Part shown: positions 1-7,364 of the stretch, piece after piece
Layout: each line of letters begins with the position of its first letter
How positions within the stretch are numbered: position 1 is the first letter of the stretch
DNA from: Haloferax sp. Atlit-12N
Lineage (GTDB): Archaea > Halobacteriota > Halobacteria > Halobacteriales > Haloferacaceae
Assembly: GCF_003383095.1 (NCBI RefSeq)
Contig: NZ_PSYW01000002.1
Location: forward strand, 992,001-1,056,000
Direction of reading: 5' to 3'
Length of the DNA stretch: 64,000 nucleotides
Position numbers and translations under genes: made by a program
Notes under the pieces: model-generated
Databases searched by the model: none
Seen by the model: only the letters and a program-made list of their open reading frames with translations
Told to the model about the DNA's origin: nothing

Positions 1-227
1 GGAGCGTGGATGATGTGGTCGCCGTCATCTGTTCGACCGTGGATGGTGAGGTAGTCGCCTCGACCTGATGGAACGGATAGAGAGAGGACTGTGCCTGACT
101 CGTACCGTTTGATGTACGCTCCTGCATCTATCGGGTCGTAGTTTACCGAATTCAGGTCGGCGTGGGGGATTGCACTCGGGACGAAGCCTGCCGCCCCAAC
201 TGTCTTGAGGTAGTTGCGTCGTTTCAT
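1..227 (-). CDS. Tat-type secreted protein, partial (cut by window edge)
   Basis: The visible N-terminal 75 residues begin MKRRNYLKTVGAAGF, a twin-arginine signal of the haloarchaeal style (RRNYLKTVG followed by a short hydrophobic stretch), so export by the Tat pathway is inferred. There is no lipobox cysteine. Its ATG overlaps the TGA of the upstream gene by four bases (ATGA), so it is the fifth gene of a minus-strand operon. The mature part seen so far does not resemble the mature parts of the two preceding Tat-type genes. The C-terminus lies beyond base 1. I do not recognise a family. Confidence 0.6.
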   Translation of the reverse strand, partial: MKRRNYLKTVGAAGFVPSAIPHADLNSVNYDPIDAGAYIKRYESGTVLSLSVPSGRGDYLTIHGRTDDGDHIIHA

Positions 228-775
228 AGTTTTCTCTGAACCAGTTGCTTGACGACTTTGTTCCGCTCTTTTCGATTCTCGAACTCGACCCACTCGCCGT
301 CAATAACTACAGTACTACCTCCGTCGTCCCTATCTAACTGTACAGTCAGCGTCCAATCATCGACCGTATACGATTCATACGCATATCCAGCATCTTCTCC
401 ACGAACCCGCCTCTCATACTCAACCCGAGTCATAGCTTGTCGGAGAAATCGAACCGCACCTGAAACAGTCTCGAACCCATATCGTAAGCGACCAACATCG
501 GCAATAACCTGCGACCTACCTTCTGTATCAGGTGGGTGTTCCGTGTATGTGATAGATGGGAACGGTGATTGATTTGAATATATTGAATAGATATGCTTCC
601 CGACGGATTCTGTGTCGTGCTCTTTGAGTTCTACTTCAACTCCTTTGATTGATTCAGGAACTCGCCGCTTGTACTGCTCAGGCGTGATGTGCCTGCCTGT
701 GTCCGTGCGTGCGAGTGGGAGCGTGGGCGTGAGTGCGATACCACCGACTGAGTAGATGTACTGTCGCCTGTTCAT
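224..775 (-). CDS. Tat-type secreted protein of unknown function
   Basis: Encodes 183 residues. The start at 775 is chosen because it gives MNRRQYIYSVGG, a twin-arginine-like signal matching the next gene upstream, and it makes an ATGA overlap with that gene's stop. A longer open frame upstream lacks coding character. After the signal, HITPEQYKRRVPESIKG lines up with HLTPDEFRQQIPDQI of the preceding gene, so the two look like diverged paralogs. The rest is polar with alternating charged and aromatic residues, as in a beta-rich extracellular domain. No lipobox and no recognised catalytic motif. Fourth gene of a five-gene operon. Confidence 0.7.
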   Translation of the reverse strand: MNRRQYIYSVGGIALTPTLPLARTDTGRHITPEQYKRRVPESIKGVEVELKEHDTESVGKHIYSIYSNQSPFPSITYTEHPPDTEGRSQVIADVGRLRYGFETVSGAVRFLRQAMTRVEYERRVRGEDAGYAYESYTVDDWTLTVQLDRDDGGSTVVIDGEWVEFENRKERNKVVKQLVQRKL

Positions 776-1329
776 ATTCGAGATTGCACCTCTTCGTTCA
801 CGAACTCGTTCCGTGCGATTTGGTCTTCGAAGCTGTGGAGGTCTCCGTTGACCCACGCTCGATGTTCTTTCCCGTTCTCTCGGAGGTCGTACTCGGTGCG
901 AACCCGATACCCATCGCTAAACTCGTAGGTGATGTATTCGAGGTTGCCGTCCCTCAGCTGTTCATACTGCACATCCACTTTCGAGAAGAAGCGAGACAGA
1001 CGATTCACCGTTTCAGAGAGTGACTCAGGATAGTGGTGCGTGCAGTGCATCATCGCTATCAGCTGCGGGTCGTTCTGCTCGATGTACTGTATCCCGACGG
1101 GCCACGCCGAGTCTTGATACGAGGCGATGAGAAGTGTGCCTGAAGAATTCGTCTCGCCCTCGTGCGTGATTCCGCCTTCATAATTCCCTATCTGGTCGGG
1201 AATCTGCTGTCGGAACTCGTCGGGAGTGAGGTGGTCGGATTCCTCTATTTCGCTAAGGATGCCACCGCCGACACCAACTGGTACGGCCACCGATGCGCCA
1301 ACCGTCGATAGGTATTGTCTCCTGTTCAT
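772..1329 (-). CDS. Tat-type secreted protein of unknown function
   Basis: Encodes 185 residues. MNRRQYLSTVGASVAVPVG is a clear twin-arginine signal (RRQYL plus hydrophobic stretch), so export is inferred. The mature region is acidic and hydrophilic with the segment HLTPDEFRQQIPDQI, shared in pattern with the following gene, then a tract rich in Tyr, Glu and Asn. No lipobox cysteine or known active-site motif is seen. The ATG overlaps the stop of the small membrane-protein gene upstream (ATGA), and its own TGA overlaps the next ATG, which indicates translational coupling. Confidence 0.72.
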   Translation of the reverse strand: MNRRQYLSTVGASVAVPVGVGGGILSEIEESDHLTPDEFRQQIPDQIGNYEGGITHEGETNSSGTLLIASYQDSAWPVGIQYIEQNDPQLIAMMHCTHHYPESLSETVNRLSRFFSKVDVQYEQLRDGNLEYITYEFSDGYRVRTEYDLRENGKEHRAWVNGDLHSFEDQIARNEFVNEEVQSRI

Positions 1330-1664
1330 AGTCTAAATCCCGTGATTGCTGAGAGTACGATTGCGATGAAGTGGGCGGCGACGACCGAAGCGGTGAACAC
1401 TCCCATCGAGTAGACCGCCACATCGACTGAGAACTCGTGCGTGAACTGTGCGATTATCGGCGTCGTCACCCAACCCGACACGAGCAGTAACGCCATCAGG
1501 CGAGTCTGCAGGAGTAAGACATACACATAGACGCCGAGGGCGACGGTCGCCACGACAGGGTATATCTTGTGTAGGAGGACGGCGGCTGTGCTGGCGACGA
1601 GGTTGATGAAAAACAGCGGGAACAGAGAGAACACTCCGAGTCGGTCTCTGAGGATGAGCGGCAT
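1326..1664 (-). CDS. small integral membrane protein, unknown
   Basis: Encodes 112 residues, almost entirely hydrophobic, with about three to four membrane segments at roughly residues 10-32, 34-56, 60-75 and 82-108. It starts MPLILRDRLGVFSL and ends in a hydrophobic helix plus GFRL. Second gene of the five-gene operon, overlapping both neighbours by ATGA. Because it sits directly before genes for Tat-exported proteins, it could be their membrane partner, but that is inferred from position only. Confidence 0.68.
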   Translation of the reverse strand: MPLILRDRLGVFSLFPLFFINLVASTAAVLLHKIYPVVATVALGVYVYVLLLQTRLMALLLVSGWVTTPIIAQFTHEFSVDVAVYSMGVFTASVVAAHFIAIVLSAITGFRL

Positions 1665-1930
1665 CAGTCATCACTCAGAAGGATGGAGTGCAAGTCCTGC
1701 TCCTCTAACATCTCCATCTCGCCCCGAATATGGTAGCGCATCAGGGACTCCATCTCGTCCGAGACGATATCGGCGAGTTCGCCTACAGACTCATCTACGG
1801 ATTTGGCTTCGACCGAGAGTTTTCCCGCCCGCATCTGCAGTTCGTTTGGTTTTCGGCGGTGCGTCGAATCGTTCTGACCTGACCCGTCATCATCACTTGG
1901 GTTCTGGTCGTTAGAATCTGATTCGCTCAC
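1664..1930 (-). CDS. small acidic protein, first gene of the left-end operon
   Basis: Encodes 88 residues from a GTG start. The first 30 residues are an Asp/Ser/Asn-rich disordered stretch. The remainder (KLSVEAKSVDESVGELADIVSDEMESLM and onward) should form an amphipathic helix rich in Glu and Met. There is no signal or membrane segment, so it is probably cytoplasmic. A TATA-like box 27 bp upstream fits a leaderless transcript starting at the GTG, making this the operon's first gene. The stop overlaps the next ATG. Family not recognised; a small regulator or adaptor is possible but unproven. Confidence 0.65.
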   Translation of the reverse strand: MSESDSNDQNPSDDDGSGQNDSTHRRKPNELQMRAGKLSVEAKSVDESVGELADIVSDEMESLMRYHIRGEMEMLEEQDLHSILLSDD

Positions 1931-1953
1931 ACGACATACTATGTGGAGAGCCG

Positions 1954-1959
1954 ATATAG
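1954..1959 (-). promoter_or_regulatory. TATA-like box for the left-end operon
   Basis: CTATAT read on the minus strand, centred about 27 bp before the GTG at 1930. That is the spacing expected for a leaderless haloarchaeal transcript. Confidence 0.5.
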
Positions 1960-2123
1960 TAGCTGCCAGCTCTCTGATGTTTTAGCTAAATCTACTGAGC
2001 TATTTTTCTATACAGCGTAAAGAATCAGAGACTTAATTCTGGGGGAAGTAGGCGACCGCGGGACCGACCGGTCCGGCGAAATAGCTAATATTCACACGTT
2101 CGTACTCGTCGCCGAGTGGTATC

Positions 2124-2447
2124 ATGCGCACACGAACACCCCATAGCGACAGCATCGTCTCGGAAGCGACGCGGTACGACGCCATCCTCGCGACATTGCC
2201 GCTCCCACTTCTCGTCGGGACGGCGGTCGGCACGTTCTCGCCGCTCCCGCTCTCGCTCGTCGTGGGAACGAGCGGCCTCGTCTCCGCGGCCATGCTCGCC
2301 TACGGGTTGTTCGTTGCGACGCCGCGGTCGGTGCCCGGTCCGGCCGGTGGGTCGGGGACGACCGCCGAGACCGACGTCCCACTCGACGGCGTTACGTCTC
2401 GCGTCCGCGACGACGACAGTCGAAACCGCCGTCGCGGGAGCGTCTGA
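2124..2447 (+). CDS. small membrane protein, unknown
   Basis: Encodes 107 residues. A polar N-terminus (MRTRTPHSDSIVSEATRYD) precedes two hydrophobic segments at about residues 20-40 and 44-66 (LPLPLLVGTAVGTFSPLPL and SLVVGTSGLVSAAMLAYGLF). A charged Arg/Asp-rich tail ends in RRRGSV. The start is the first ATG, and an AT-rich stretch around 2087-2094 could be its TATA element. The layout resembles the many two-helix haloarchaeal membrane proteins of unknown role. It is separate from the divergent operon to the left. Confidence 0.6.
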   Translation: MRTRTPHSDSIVSEATRYDAILATLPLPLLVGTAVGTFSPLPLSLVVGTSGLVSAAMLAYGLFVATPRSVPGPAGGSGTTAETDVPLDGVTSRVRDDDSRNRRRGSV

Positions 2448-2475
2448 GCGGAGTCACTCGCTCGCTCGGGTCCGC

Positions 2476-2637
2476 TCAGGGACGGTTCCACTCCCAGAAC
2501 CAGTACGCCGCGCCGAACAGCATCAGCCCCGCGCCGAGAGCCGAAGTCGCCGGTTCGGGGAAGACAAACAGCAGGAAGCCGACGATGATGAGCGTCGTCG
2601 GACCAATCTCGTCCGCGTAGCCGAAAATCGAAGCCAT
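2476..2637 (-). CDS. 53-residue two-helix membrane protein
   Basis: Read directly from the minus strand: it begins MASIFGYADEIGPTT and ends AAYWFWEWNRP. Two hydrophobic helices (about 16-27 and 32-48) are separated by a Pro-rich turn (FPEPATS), and the C-terminus is rich in Trp. Codon use is typical of haloarchaea and the frame is clean, although short. It converges with the membrane-protein gene at 2124-2447. The fold looks like small haloarchaeal membrane proteins of unknown function. Confidence 0.6.
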   Translation of the reverse strand: MASIFGYADEIGPTTLIIVGFLLFVFPEPATSALGAGLMLFGAAYWFWEWNRP

Positions 2638-2816
2638 ACTTCCTCTTTCGACCGCCTCCGTGAAGTGTATTGTTCTCGTTCTGAAGTGACGAGAGAACTC
2701 GGAGACAAGACTGCACGTGAAGCGCGGCGAGTGCCAGTCGGCAGTAACTAAAGCTAAAATCGAGCGTTCAAGAAATACTTAATGTGTGGTGAATATGTCA
2801 TATTGGCAATAGCCCC

Positions 2817-3443
2817 ATGCAGAACTCAGGGACTTCATCTTCGACTCCTCAAAGAGACGAACGCATGACGTACTTCATCCTCGCGATGATGTTCACGGTC
2901 GGGTTCTTTTTCTTTGGATACGGATTTGCAACAACGATAGGTCTTCTTCCAAGTGCGTGGGGAATAGTCGGTGTATTCGGGTTTGTACTGTTTCTTATTG
3001 GCACACTCTCGGTTAGCCTCGTAACTCTCGTAACAGTACAATTCTGGCGTCAAGACCGACCACACCAAATCACGAGGCGACGAGCAGTTCTTACAAGTCT
3101 TAGCGCCGCCACGGTAACCTTCGGTGCCATACTTACCACATGGCAACTTCGGACTGGTGATTTCACCAAACTTCAGTTTCAAGAATGGATTCTCTTCGGG
3201 TCAGTGGTGTTAAGCCTCCAATTCGTTCTGGGAACTGTAAAACCGAGACGGAAGCGGCGACTTCTCCTATTGGGTGAATTGGCTGTCGTCTTCGGCTTTG
3301 TCTTCCTGTTTGGGTTCTTTAGCACAGGAGAGACCAATCTCGTGTCGAATTCATTCGTGAGCGGGAGTGCCTCAATGCTGTTAGTACTGTTCGGCGGGCC
3401 GCTGTACCTACTGGGTAGTCGTCTCAGTAGGGTCCCTCAGTGA
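2817..3443 (+). CDS. polytopic membrane protein, unknown
   Basis: Encodes 208 residues with about six hydrophobic segments (roughly 18-42, 47-72, 90-107, 125-138, 150-168 and 185-200) and basic loops (QDRPHQITRRR, KPRRKRR) that would face the cytoplasm. No signature of a transporter or enzyme is seen. Base composition is clearly lower in GC than genes after 3.7 kb, and codons are A/T-ending more often, suggesting acquired or poorly conserved DNA. The upstream region is AT-rich with CTTAATG near 2778. Its stop overlaps a possible GTG start of the next frame. Confidence 0.62.
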   Translation: MQNSGTSSSTPQRDERMTYFILAMMFTVGFFFFGYGFATTIGLLPSAWGIVGVFGFVLFLIGTLSVSLVTLVTVQFWRQDRPHQITRRRAVLTSLSAATVTFGAILTTWQLRTGDFTKLQFQEWILFGSVVLSLQFVLGTVKPRRKRRLLLLGELAVVFGFVFLFGFFSTGETNLVSNSFVSGSASMLLVLFGGPLYLLGSRLSRVPQ

Positions 3444-3772
3444 ACCGTTTCGGTGTCAAGTCCCGGGGCACTCGCCTTGCGTATCTGTCGATGAGTGTAC
3501 TACTTCTGAGTTTACAGATCGCTGAACGGCTGTATTGGATTCGGCGCGAAACAAACGAGGTCGTCATGCTGAACTCACCTCTGTCTGTGTCACGCCACAC
3601 CGAACAAACGCTGAGGGTTTCAACAGAGCCAAAAAATTGGGCCGCGGTCGGGACGACGAGCGTCAACGGAGCGCTCGGGTCAGTCGCCACTCGGACCCCG
3701 GCGGCGACGGGGGTCGGTCGGGGTTATCGCGCGGCGGGCGTGAGGTCGTCGCCGACGGCGCTCATCACCTGA
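3440..3772 (+). CDS. possible small protein or gene remnant
   Basis: A 110-codon frame beginning with GTG that overlaps the preceding stop as GTGA. The first ~65 residues look protein-like, with one hydrophobic stretch (RLAYLSMSVLLLSLQIAERL). The last ~40 residues change in composition and overlap the 3' end of the opposite-strand gene at 3724. The real product may therefore be a truncated gene whose frame runs on by chance past a junction near 3640. Low confidence that the full length is used. Confidence 0.3.
   Translation: MNRFGVKSRGTRLAYLSMSVLLLSLQIAERLYWIRRETNEVVMLNSPLSVSRHTEQTLRVSTEPKNWAAVGTTSVNGALGSVATRTPAATGVGRGYRAAGVRSSPTALIT
3632..3645 (-). terminator. T-rich terminator candidate for the DUF5811-like gene
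   Basis: On the minus strand this reads as a short CCAA/TTGG inverted repeat around a run of six T. It lies about 80 bp beyond the stop at 3724, as expected for oligo-T archaeal termination. Confidence 0.35.
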
Positions 3773-4107
3773 AACGCCGCGCTGGCGGCGAGCCCGCGGG
3801 CGACCTCGTTTCGGTCCTCGTCGGTGAGTCCCGCGTCGAGGTCATCGGCGTCCGGCGAGAAGCCGGCGCTGACGGGGTGGCCGACCGGCGGGTGGACGGC
3901 CACGGTCGCCAGCGGTCCGTTCGCCCCGGTCGAGAGCTCAGAGCCGACGGCGAACCCCTCGGGGAGGTACGACTCCGTCCGCGAGACGATGCCGGCGACG
4001 GCCCGCCGGAGTGCGTCCATCTGGTCGACGGTCAGTTCTCGGTTGGCCGACGGCTGGCCGGCCCCAGCCACGCCGGGAGCGCCCGCATATGGGTTGTTCC
4101 CGTTCAT
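3724..4107 (-). CDS. haloarchaeal conserved protein, DUF5811-like
   Basis: Encodes 127 residues. It starts MNGNNPYAGAPGVAG and continues with a helical segment (ELTVDQMDALRRAVAGIV), then a beta-rich region ending in a short helix (FQVMSAVGDDLTPAAR). No signal or membrane segment. The N-terminal NGNNPYAG pattern and size match what I remember of the DUF5811 family of haloarchaea, whose function is unknown; a profile search would settle it. A T-rich element about 28 bp upstream of the ATG is a plausible TATA box. It lies in the ordinary high-GC chromosome just right of the left-end island. Confidence 0.75.
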   Translation of the reverse strand: MNGNNPYAGAPGVAGAGQPSANRELTVDQMDALRRAVAGIVSRTESYLPEGFAVGSELSTGANGPLATVAVHPPVGHPVSAGFSPDADDLDAGLTDEDRNEVARGLAASAAFQVMSAVGDDLTPAAR

Positions 4108-4205
4108 CAGTCGTCTGCGATACGGGTAGGACGTGTAAAAAGCCGTCGTCGGCGGTGATGTGGTGAGCGAATCGAAAACCGACTGGCCGCGCGGCGACGC
4201 CGCCG

Positions 4206-5090
4206 TCAGGCCGGTCGCGGGAGCGACACGGTGACCACGGTCCCGTGGGCCTTCGGCTTCGAGATGTCGAGCGACCCGCCGGAGGCGTCGACGATGGCGT
4301 GGACGAGCCAGAGGCCGACGCCGCTGGTGTGCGAAAGCGGCGTCTCCGCCCCGGACAAGAGGGCATTGCGCTCGGCATCGGGGATACCGGGGCCGTTGTC
4401 GGTGACGGTAACCCCGGCGACTTCGCCGAGTTGCCAGACGCCGACGTGCACCTCCGGCACGTCGCAGTCGGCGTGGACGACGGCGTTGTCGAGTAACTCC
4501 GCGAGACTCCGCGGGAGCGCCGGGTGCGCCCGCACAACGAGCGTCTCCGGCGAGGCGACCGAAACCTGTACCTCCGGATACTCCATTTCGAGGTCCTCGA
4601 CGGCGTCTGTGACCGCACAGGAGAGGTCGACATCGACTTCGTTCCCCTCAGCGAGTTCGACGGTGCGGAGGAGCGCGACCTCGTCACTCACTTCGACCAG
4701 CCGGTTCGCGCGCTCCTGAATCGCCTCGACCGGGTCGATGTTCGAACTCGTGTCGCCTTTCGACTCGACGAGTTCGGCGTAGCCGAGGATGGCGGTGCAG
4801 GCGTTTCTGATGTCGTGTCTGAGGATTCGATGGAGGACGCTCGTGTGTGCGAGTGTCGATTCCAGTTGCTCGGAGGCCCGGTTCAGTTTGGACTGACTCC
4901 GGTTGACGAGGGCGTACACCAACAGCGCCGAGAGGCCGACGAACAGCCACCCCTTCGCCGTCTGGATGATCTCGTGGTTAGGGAGTCCCTCTACGAGACT
5001 GTCGCTCGTCGCGACCCAGAGGAAGCCGAAGGCGGCGTAGATAAGCGCCACTCGCCCGGGGGACAGGTCGAACGGCGCGTCACCACTCAT
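4206..5090 (-). CDS. membrane sensor histidine kinase
   Basis: Encodes 294 residues. Two membrane helices at about 13-30 and 47-63 leave only a short external loop. A HisKA domain follows with phospho-acceptor His92 in RHDIRN, then a HATPase domain with N box around Asn202 (ELLDNAVVHAD), G1 at Asp231 (DNGPGIP) and G2 near 257-262 (SGVGLWL). It would autophosphorylate and pass phosphate to a response regulator. No receiver gene is adjacent, so it is an orphan kinase. The short loop suggests it senses membrane or intracellular conditions, which is inference. Confidence 0.92.
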   Translation of the reverse strand: MSGDAPFDLSPGRVALIYAAFGFLWVATSDSLVEGLPNHEIIQTAKGWLFVGLSALLVYALVNRSQSKLNRASEQLESTLAHTSVLHRILRHDIRNACTAILGYAELVESKGDTSSNIDPVEAIQERANRLVEVSDEVALLRTVELAEGNEVDVDLSCAVTDAVEDLEMEYPEVQVSVASPETLVVRAHPALPRSLAELLDNAVVHADCDVPEVHVGVWQLGEVAGVTVTDNGPGIPDAERNALLSGAETPLSHTSGVGLWLVHAIVDASGGSLDISKPKAHGTVVTVSLPRPA

Positions 5091-5144
5091 ACCGGAGGGA
5101 TTCTCACAAAAGCTGATGAGTCCGTCGGTCAGCGAATGGGCGGT

Positions 5145-5618
5145 TTAGAAGATGGGTTCGCTCTGTCCGTAGGCCGCGACGGTGACGGCGGTGGTGTAAC
5201 CGTCGCCCTCGTGGGTCCCGGTCGTGAGCGCGACGTCCTCGTCGTCGAACGACCACTCGCGGAGGTTCCGACCCGCTTCGAGACCGTCGAGGACGGCCGC
5301 GCGAACGCTCGCTTCGTCGGTGCCGGACGCCTCGTAGAACAGACCGGGGCCGGAGCCGGTCGCCCAGCCGAGGCCGGCGACGACCGTCTCGCCGGGCGTC
5401 GAGGTGGTCTCGCGGGCCTGCACCACGGTCAGTCGGTTGCCCGCCGGGCCGAGGTCGGGGGCCACGTCGACCGCCTCGACGGTCGCGTCGGCGGGGACGA
5501 CCGAGGAGACGGCGACGAGGTTGTAGTTGTGGACGTTGGCGGCGGCGAGGGCGGCGTCGTACGACGCCATCTCGGTGGGGGCGGTGCCGACTCCGCGGAC
5601 GACGCGAATCGTGTTCAT
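5145..5618 (-). CDS. pdaD: pyruvoyl-dependent arginine decarboxylase
   Basis: Encodes 157 residues. The start at MNTIRVVRG is preferred because upstream residues in the same frame look non-coding. The enzyme converts arginine to agmatine for polyamine synthesis. The proenzyme cuts itself between two serines, and the surviving Ser becomes the pyruvoyl group. Here the site is VSSVVP, with Ser38-Ser39 as the likely scissile pair. Length and the closing pattern with GLEAGRNLREWSF fit the PdaD family. It sits between the histidine kinase and panB, all on the minus strand, without overlap. Confidence 0.9.
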   Translation of the reverse strand: MNTIRVVRGVGTAPTEMASYDAALAAANVHNYNLVAVSSVVPADATVEAVDVAPDLGPAGNRLTVVQARETTSTPGETVVAGLGWATGSGPGLFYEASGTDEASVRAAVLDGLEAGRNLREWSFDDEDVALTTGTHEGDGYTTAVTVAAYGQSEPIF

Positions 5619-5729
5619 GTCCGAACTCTCGCGGCGGCGGAAAAGGGGGTTACGAATAGTGGCGCTCGAAAGCCGGGGGAGGTGGAGGCGTTGACGACCG
5701 TCTCCGGCGGCGGTCCCCGGCAACCGACC

Positions 5730-6968
5730 TCAGTACTGGTAGTCCGTGAAGCCCGAGATGGGGCCGGTGCCGGACTCTTCGACGTTCGAGAGCTTCTCGT
5801 GGGCGGCGTCGAAGTCCGCGCCCGTCACCTCGGTCCGGCCGTCGCGGATGGCGAACATCCCGGCCTCGGTCGTGAGCGACGCGATGTCCGCGCCGGAGTA
5901 GTCGTCGAGTTCCTCGGCGAGCGAGTCGAGGTCCACGTCGTCGGCGACGTTCATGTCGCGGGTGTGGATGTCGAGGATACGGCGGCGGCCCTCGACGGCG
6001 GGCTTGGGGACCTCGATGAGGCGGTCGAACCGACCCGGGCGGAGGATGGCCTCGTCGAGCATGTCGAAGCGGTTGGTCGCCGCGATAATGCGGATGTCGC
6101 CGCGGTCGTCGAAGCCGTCCATCTCCGAGAGGAGCTGCATCATCGTCCGCTGGACCTCGGCGTCGCCGGAGGTCTTCGAGTCCGTGCGCTTCGAGGCGAC
6201 GGCGTCGATTTCGTCGATGAAGATGACCACCGGTTCGCGCTCGGCGGCGAGCTTGAACAGGTCGCGGACGAGTCGCGCGCCCTCGCCGATGAACTTCTGG
6301 ACGAGTTCGGAGCCGGCCATCTTGATGAACGAGGCGTTGGTCTCGTTGGCGACGGCCTTGGCGAGCATCGTCTTCCCCGTGCCCGGCGGGCCGTACAGGA
6401 GCACGCCCGCGGGCGGGTCGATGCCGACTTCCTCGAACATCTCGGGGTTTTCGAGGGGCTGTTCGACCGCCTCGCGGACCTCGCGGACCTGCTCGTCGAT
6501 GCCGCCGATGTCGTCGTAGGTGACCGTCGGCGACTCGACGACCTCCATCGCCTGCGCCCGCGCGTCCGTCTCGTCGTCGAGGATAGTCTGGACGGCGAAC
6601 GAGTCGTTGATGGCGACGCGGTCGCCGGGTTCGATGTCGTCGATGTTCAGGCTCGGTGCGAACTCGGTCAGGACCTCCTGGTTGTTGCCGTGCTGCTTGA
6701 TGATGACGCCGTCGTCGGTCAACTCCTCGACCGTGGCGATGTAGTACGAGGCCGTCTTCAGGGCCTCGTTTCGCGCCTTCATCTGGTCGACCTCGTCGAC
6801 CAGTTCGGCGTGACGGTCGTCGGCGTTCTGGAGCCGCTGGTCGAGTTCGCGGTTGACGTCGACCATGCGTTCGAAGTGCTGGCGGAGTGCAGAGAGACGC
6901 TCTGCATCCGACATCTCGGGGTCCAGATCGAGATGAGGACGTTCCGGGAGAGATGGACTCCGTGACAT
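5730..6968 (-). CDS. panB: proteasome-activating nucleotidase (PanB type)
   Basis: Encodes 412 residues from the ATG at 6968, which begins MSRSPSLPERPHLDL; a TATA-like element sits about 30 bp upstream. This hexameric AAA ATPase unfolds substrates for the archaeal 20S proteasome. An N-terminal coiled coil (about 25-75) leads to an OB domain with IIKQHGNNQEVLTE, then the AAA module: Walker A GPPGTGKT, Walker B FIDEIDA, arginine-finger region RPGRFDRL. The N-terminus matches the PanB (PAN2) type of Haloferax rather than PanA, as I recall them. The tail ends DYQY, one residue off the usual HbYX docking motif. Confidence 0.95.
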   Translation of the reverse strand: MSRSPSLPERPHLDLDPEMSDAERLSALRQHFERMVDVNRELDQRLQNADDRHAELVDEVDQMKARNEALKTASYYIATVEELTDDGVIIKQHGNNQEVLTEFAPSLNIDDIEPGDRVAINDSFAVQTILDDETDARAQAMEVVESPTVTYDDIGGIDEQVREVREAVEQPLENPEMFEEVGIDPPAGVLLYGPPGTGKTMLAKAVANETNASFIKMAGSELVQKFIGEGARLVRDLFKLAAEREPVVIFIDEIDAVASKRTDSKTSGDAEVQRTMMQLLSEMDGFDDRGDIRIIAATNRFDMLDEAILRPGRFDRLIEVPKPAVEGRRRILDIHTRDMNVADDVDLDSLAEELDDYSGADIASLTTEAGMFAIRDGRTEVTGADFDAAHEKLSNVEESGTGPISGFTDYQY

Positions 6969-6995
6969 CAGTGATTGGCCACACTTAGGCATGCG

Positions 6996-7003
6996 CGTAA
7001 ATG
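6996..7003 (-). promoter_or_regulatory. TATA-like box for panB
   Basis: Reads CATTTACG on the minus strand, centred about 30 bp before the ATG at 6968. It supports that start and a leaderless message. The remainder of the 396-bp gap to 7365 shows nothing I can assign. Confidence 0.4.
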
Positions 7004-7364
7004 TGCCTTTGGGTCAGAGAACACGAGTGCGCCGCTCGAAGCGGTTTTAGGTGACAGCGACCCCGTGGCCGCTCGTCTTCCGGGCGAATCGACGGCCCGC
7101 GGGCGGTGTCTACGACTCGGGCGAAACGGGCAGGCGCAGCGAGAACACGCGCATCAAGAAGATATGGAAGGAGGAAGTTGCGGAGGTTCGGTGTGTACAG
7201 GTCGCCCCTCGTTTCGGCCCGACATGCCCTCCGCGAGAACAAATACGACGTCCATCGACTTGAAAGGAATTCGTCATCGCCGAGAACGTCCCGTAACTCG
7301 GGATGTCGGTATTCATCCGGTACTATCCGCCGCGCGATGCTTGGAAGCCACCGACCGAAAGCCG

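Noticed and set aside
3535..4158. 207-codon plus-strand frame
   Set aside because: Antisense to the DUF5811-like gene and Arg/Gly-rich, a typical shadow frame.
4524..6965. 813-codon open frame on the plus strand
   Set aside because: It runs antisense through the histidine kinase, pdaD and panB genes and has the Arg/Gly/Val/Asp composition of a GC-rich shadow frame. No domain is visible.
6969..7364. possible gene in the panB to dUTPase-like gap (several 60-150 codon frames)
   Set aside because: The frames are Arg/Ser-rich, conflict with each other and show no start signal or domain. Only the panB promoter can be supported there.
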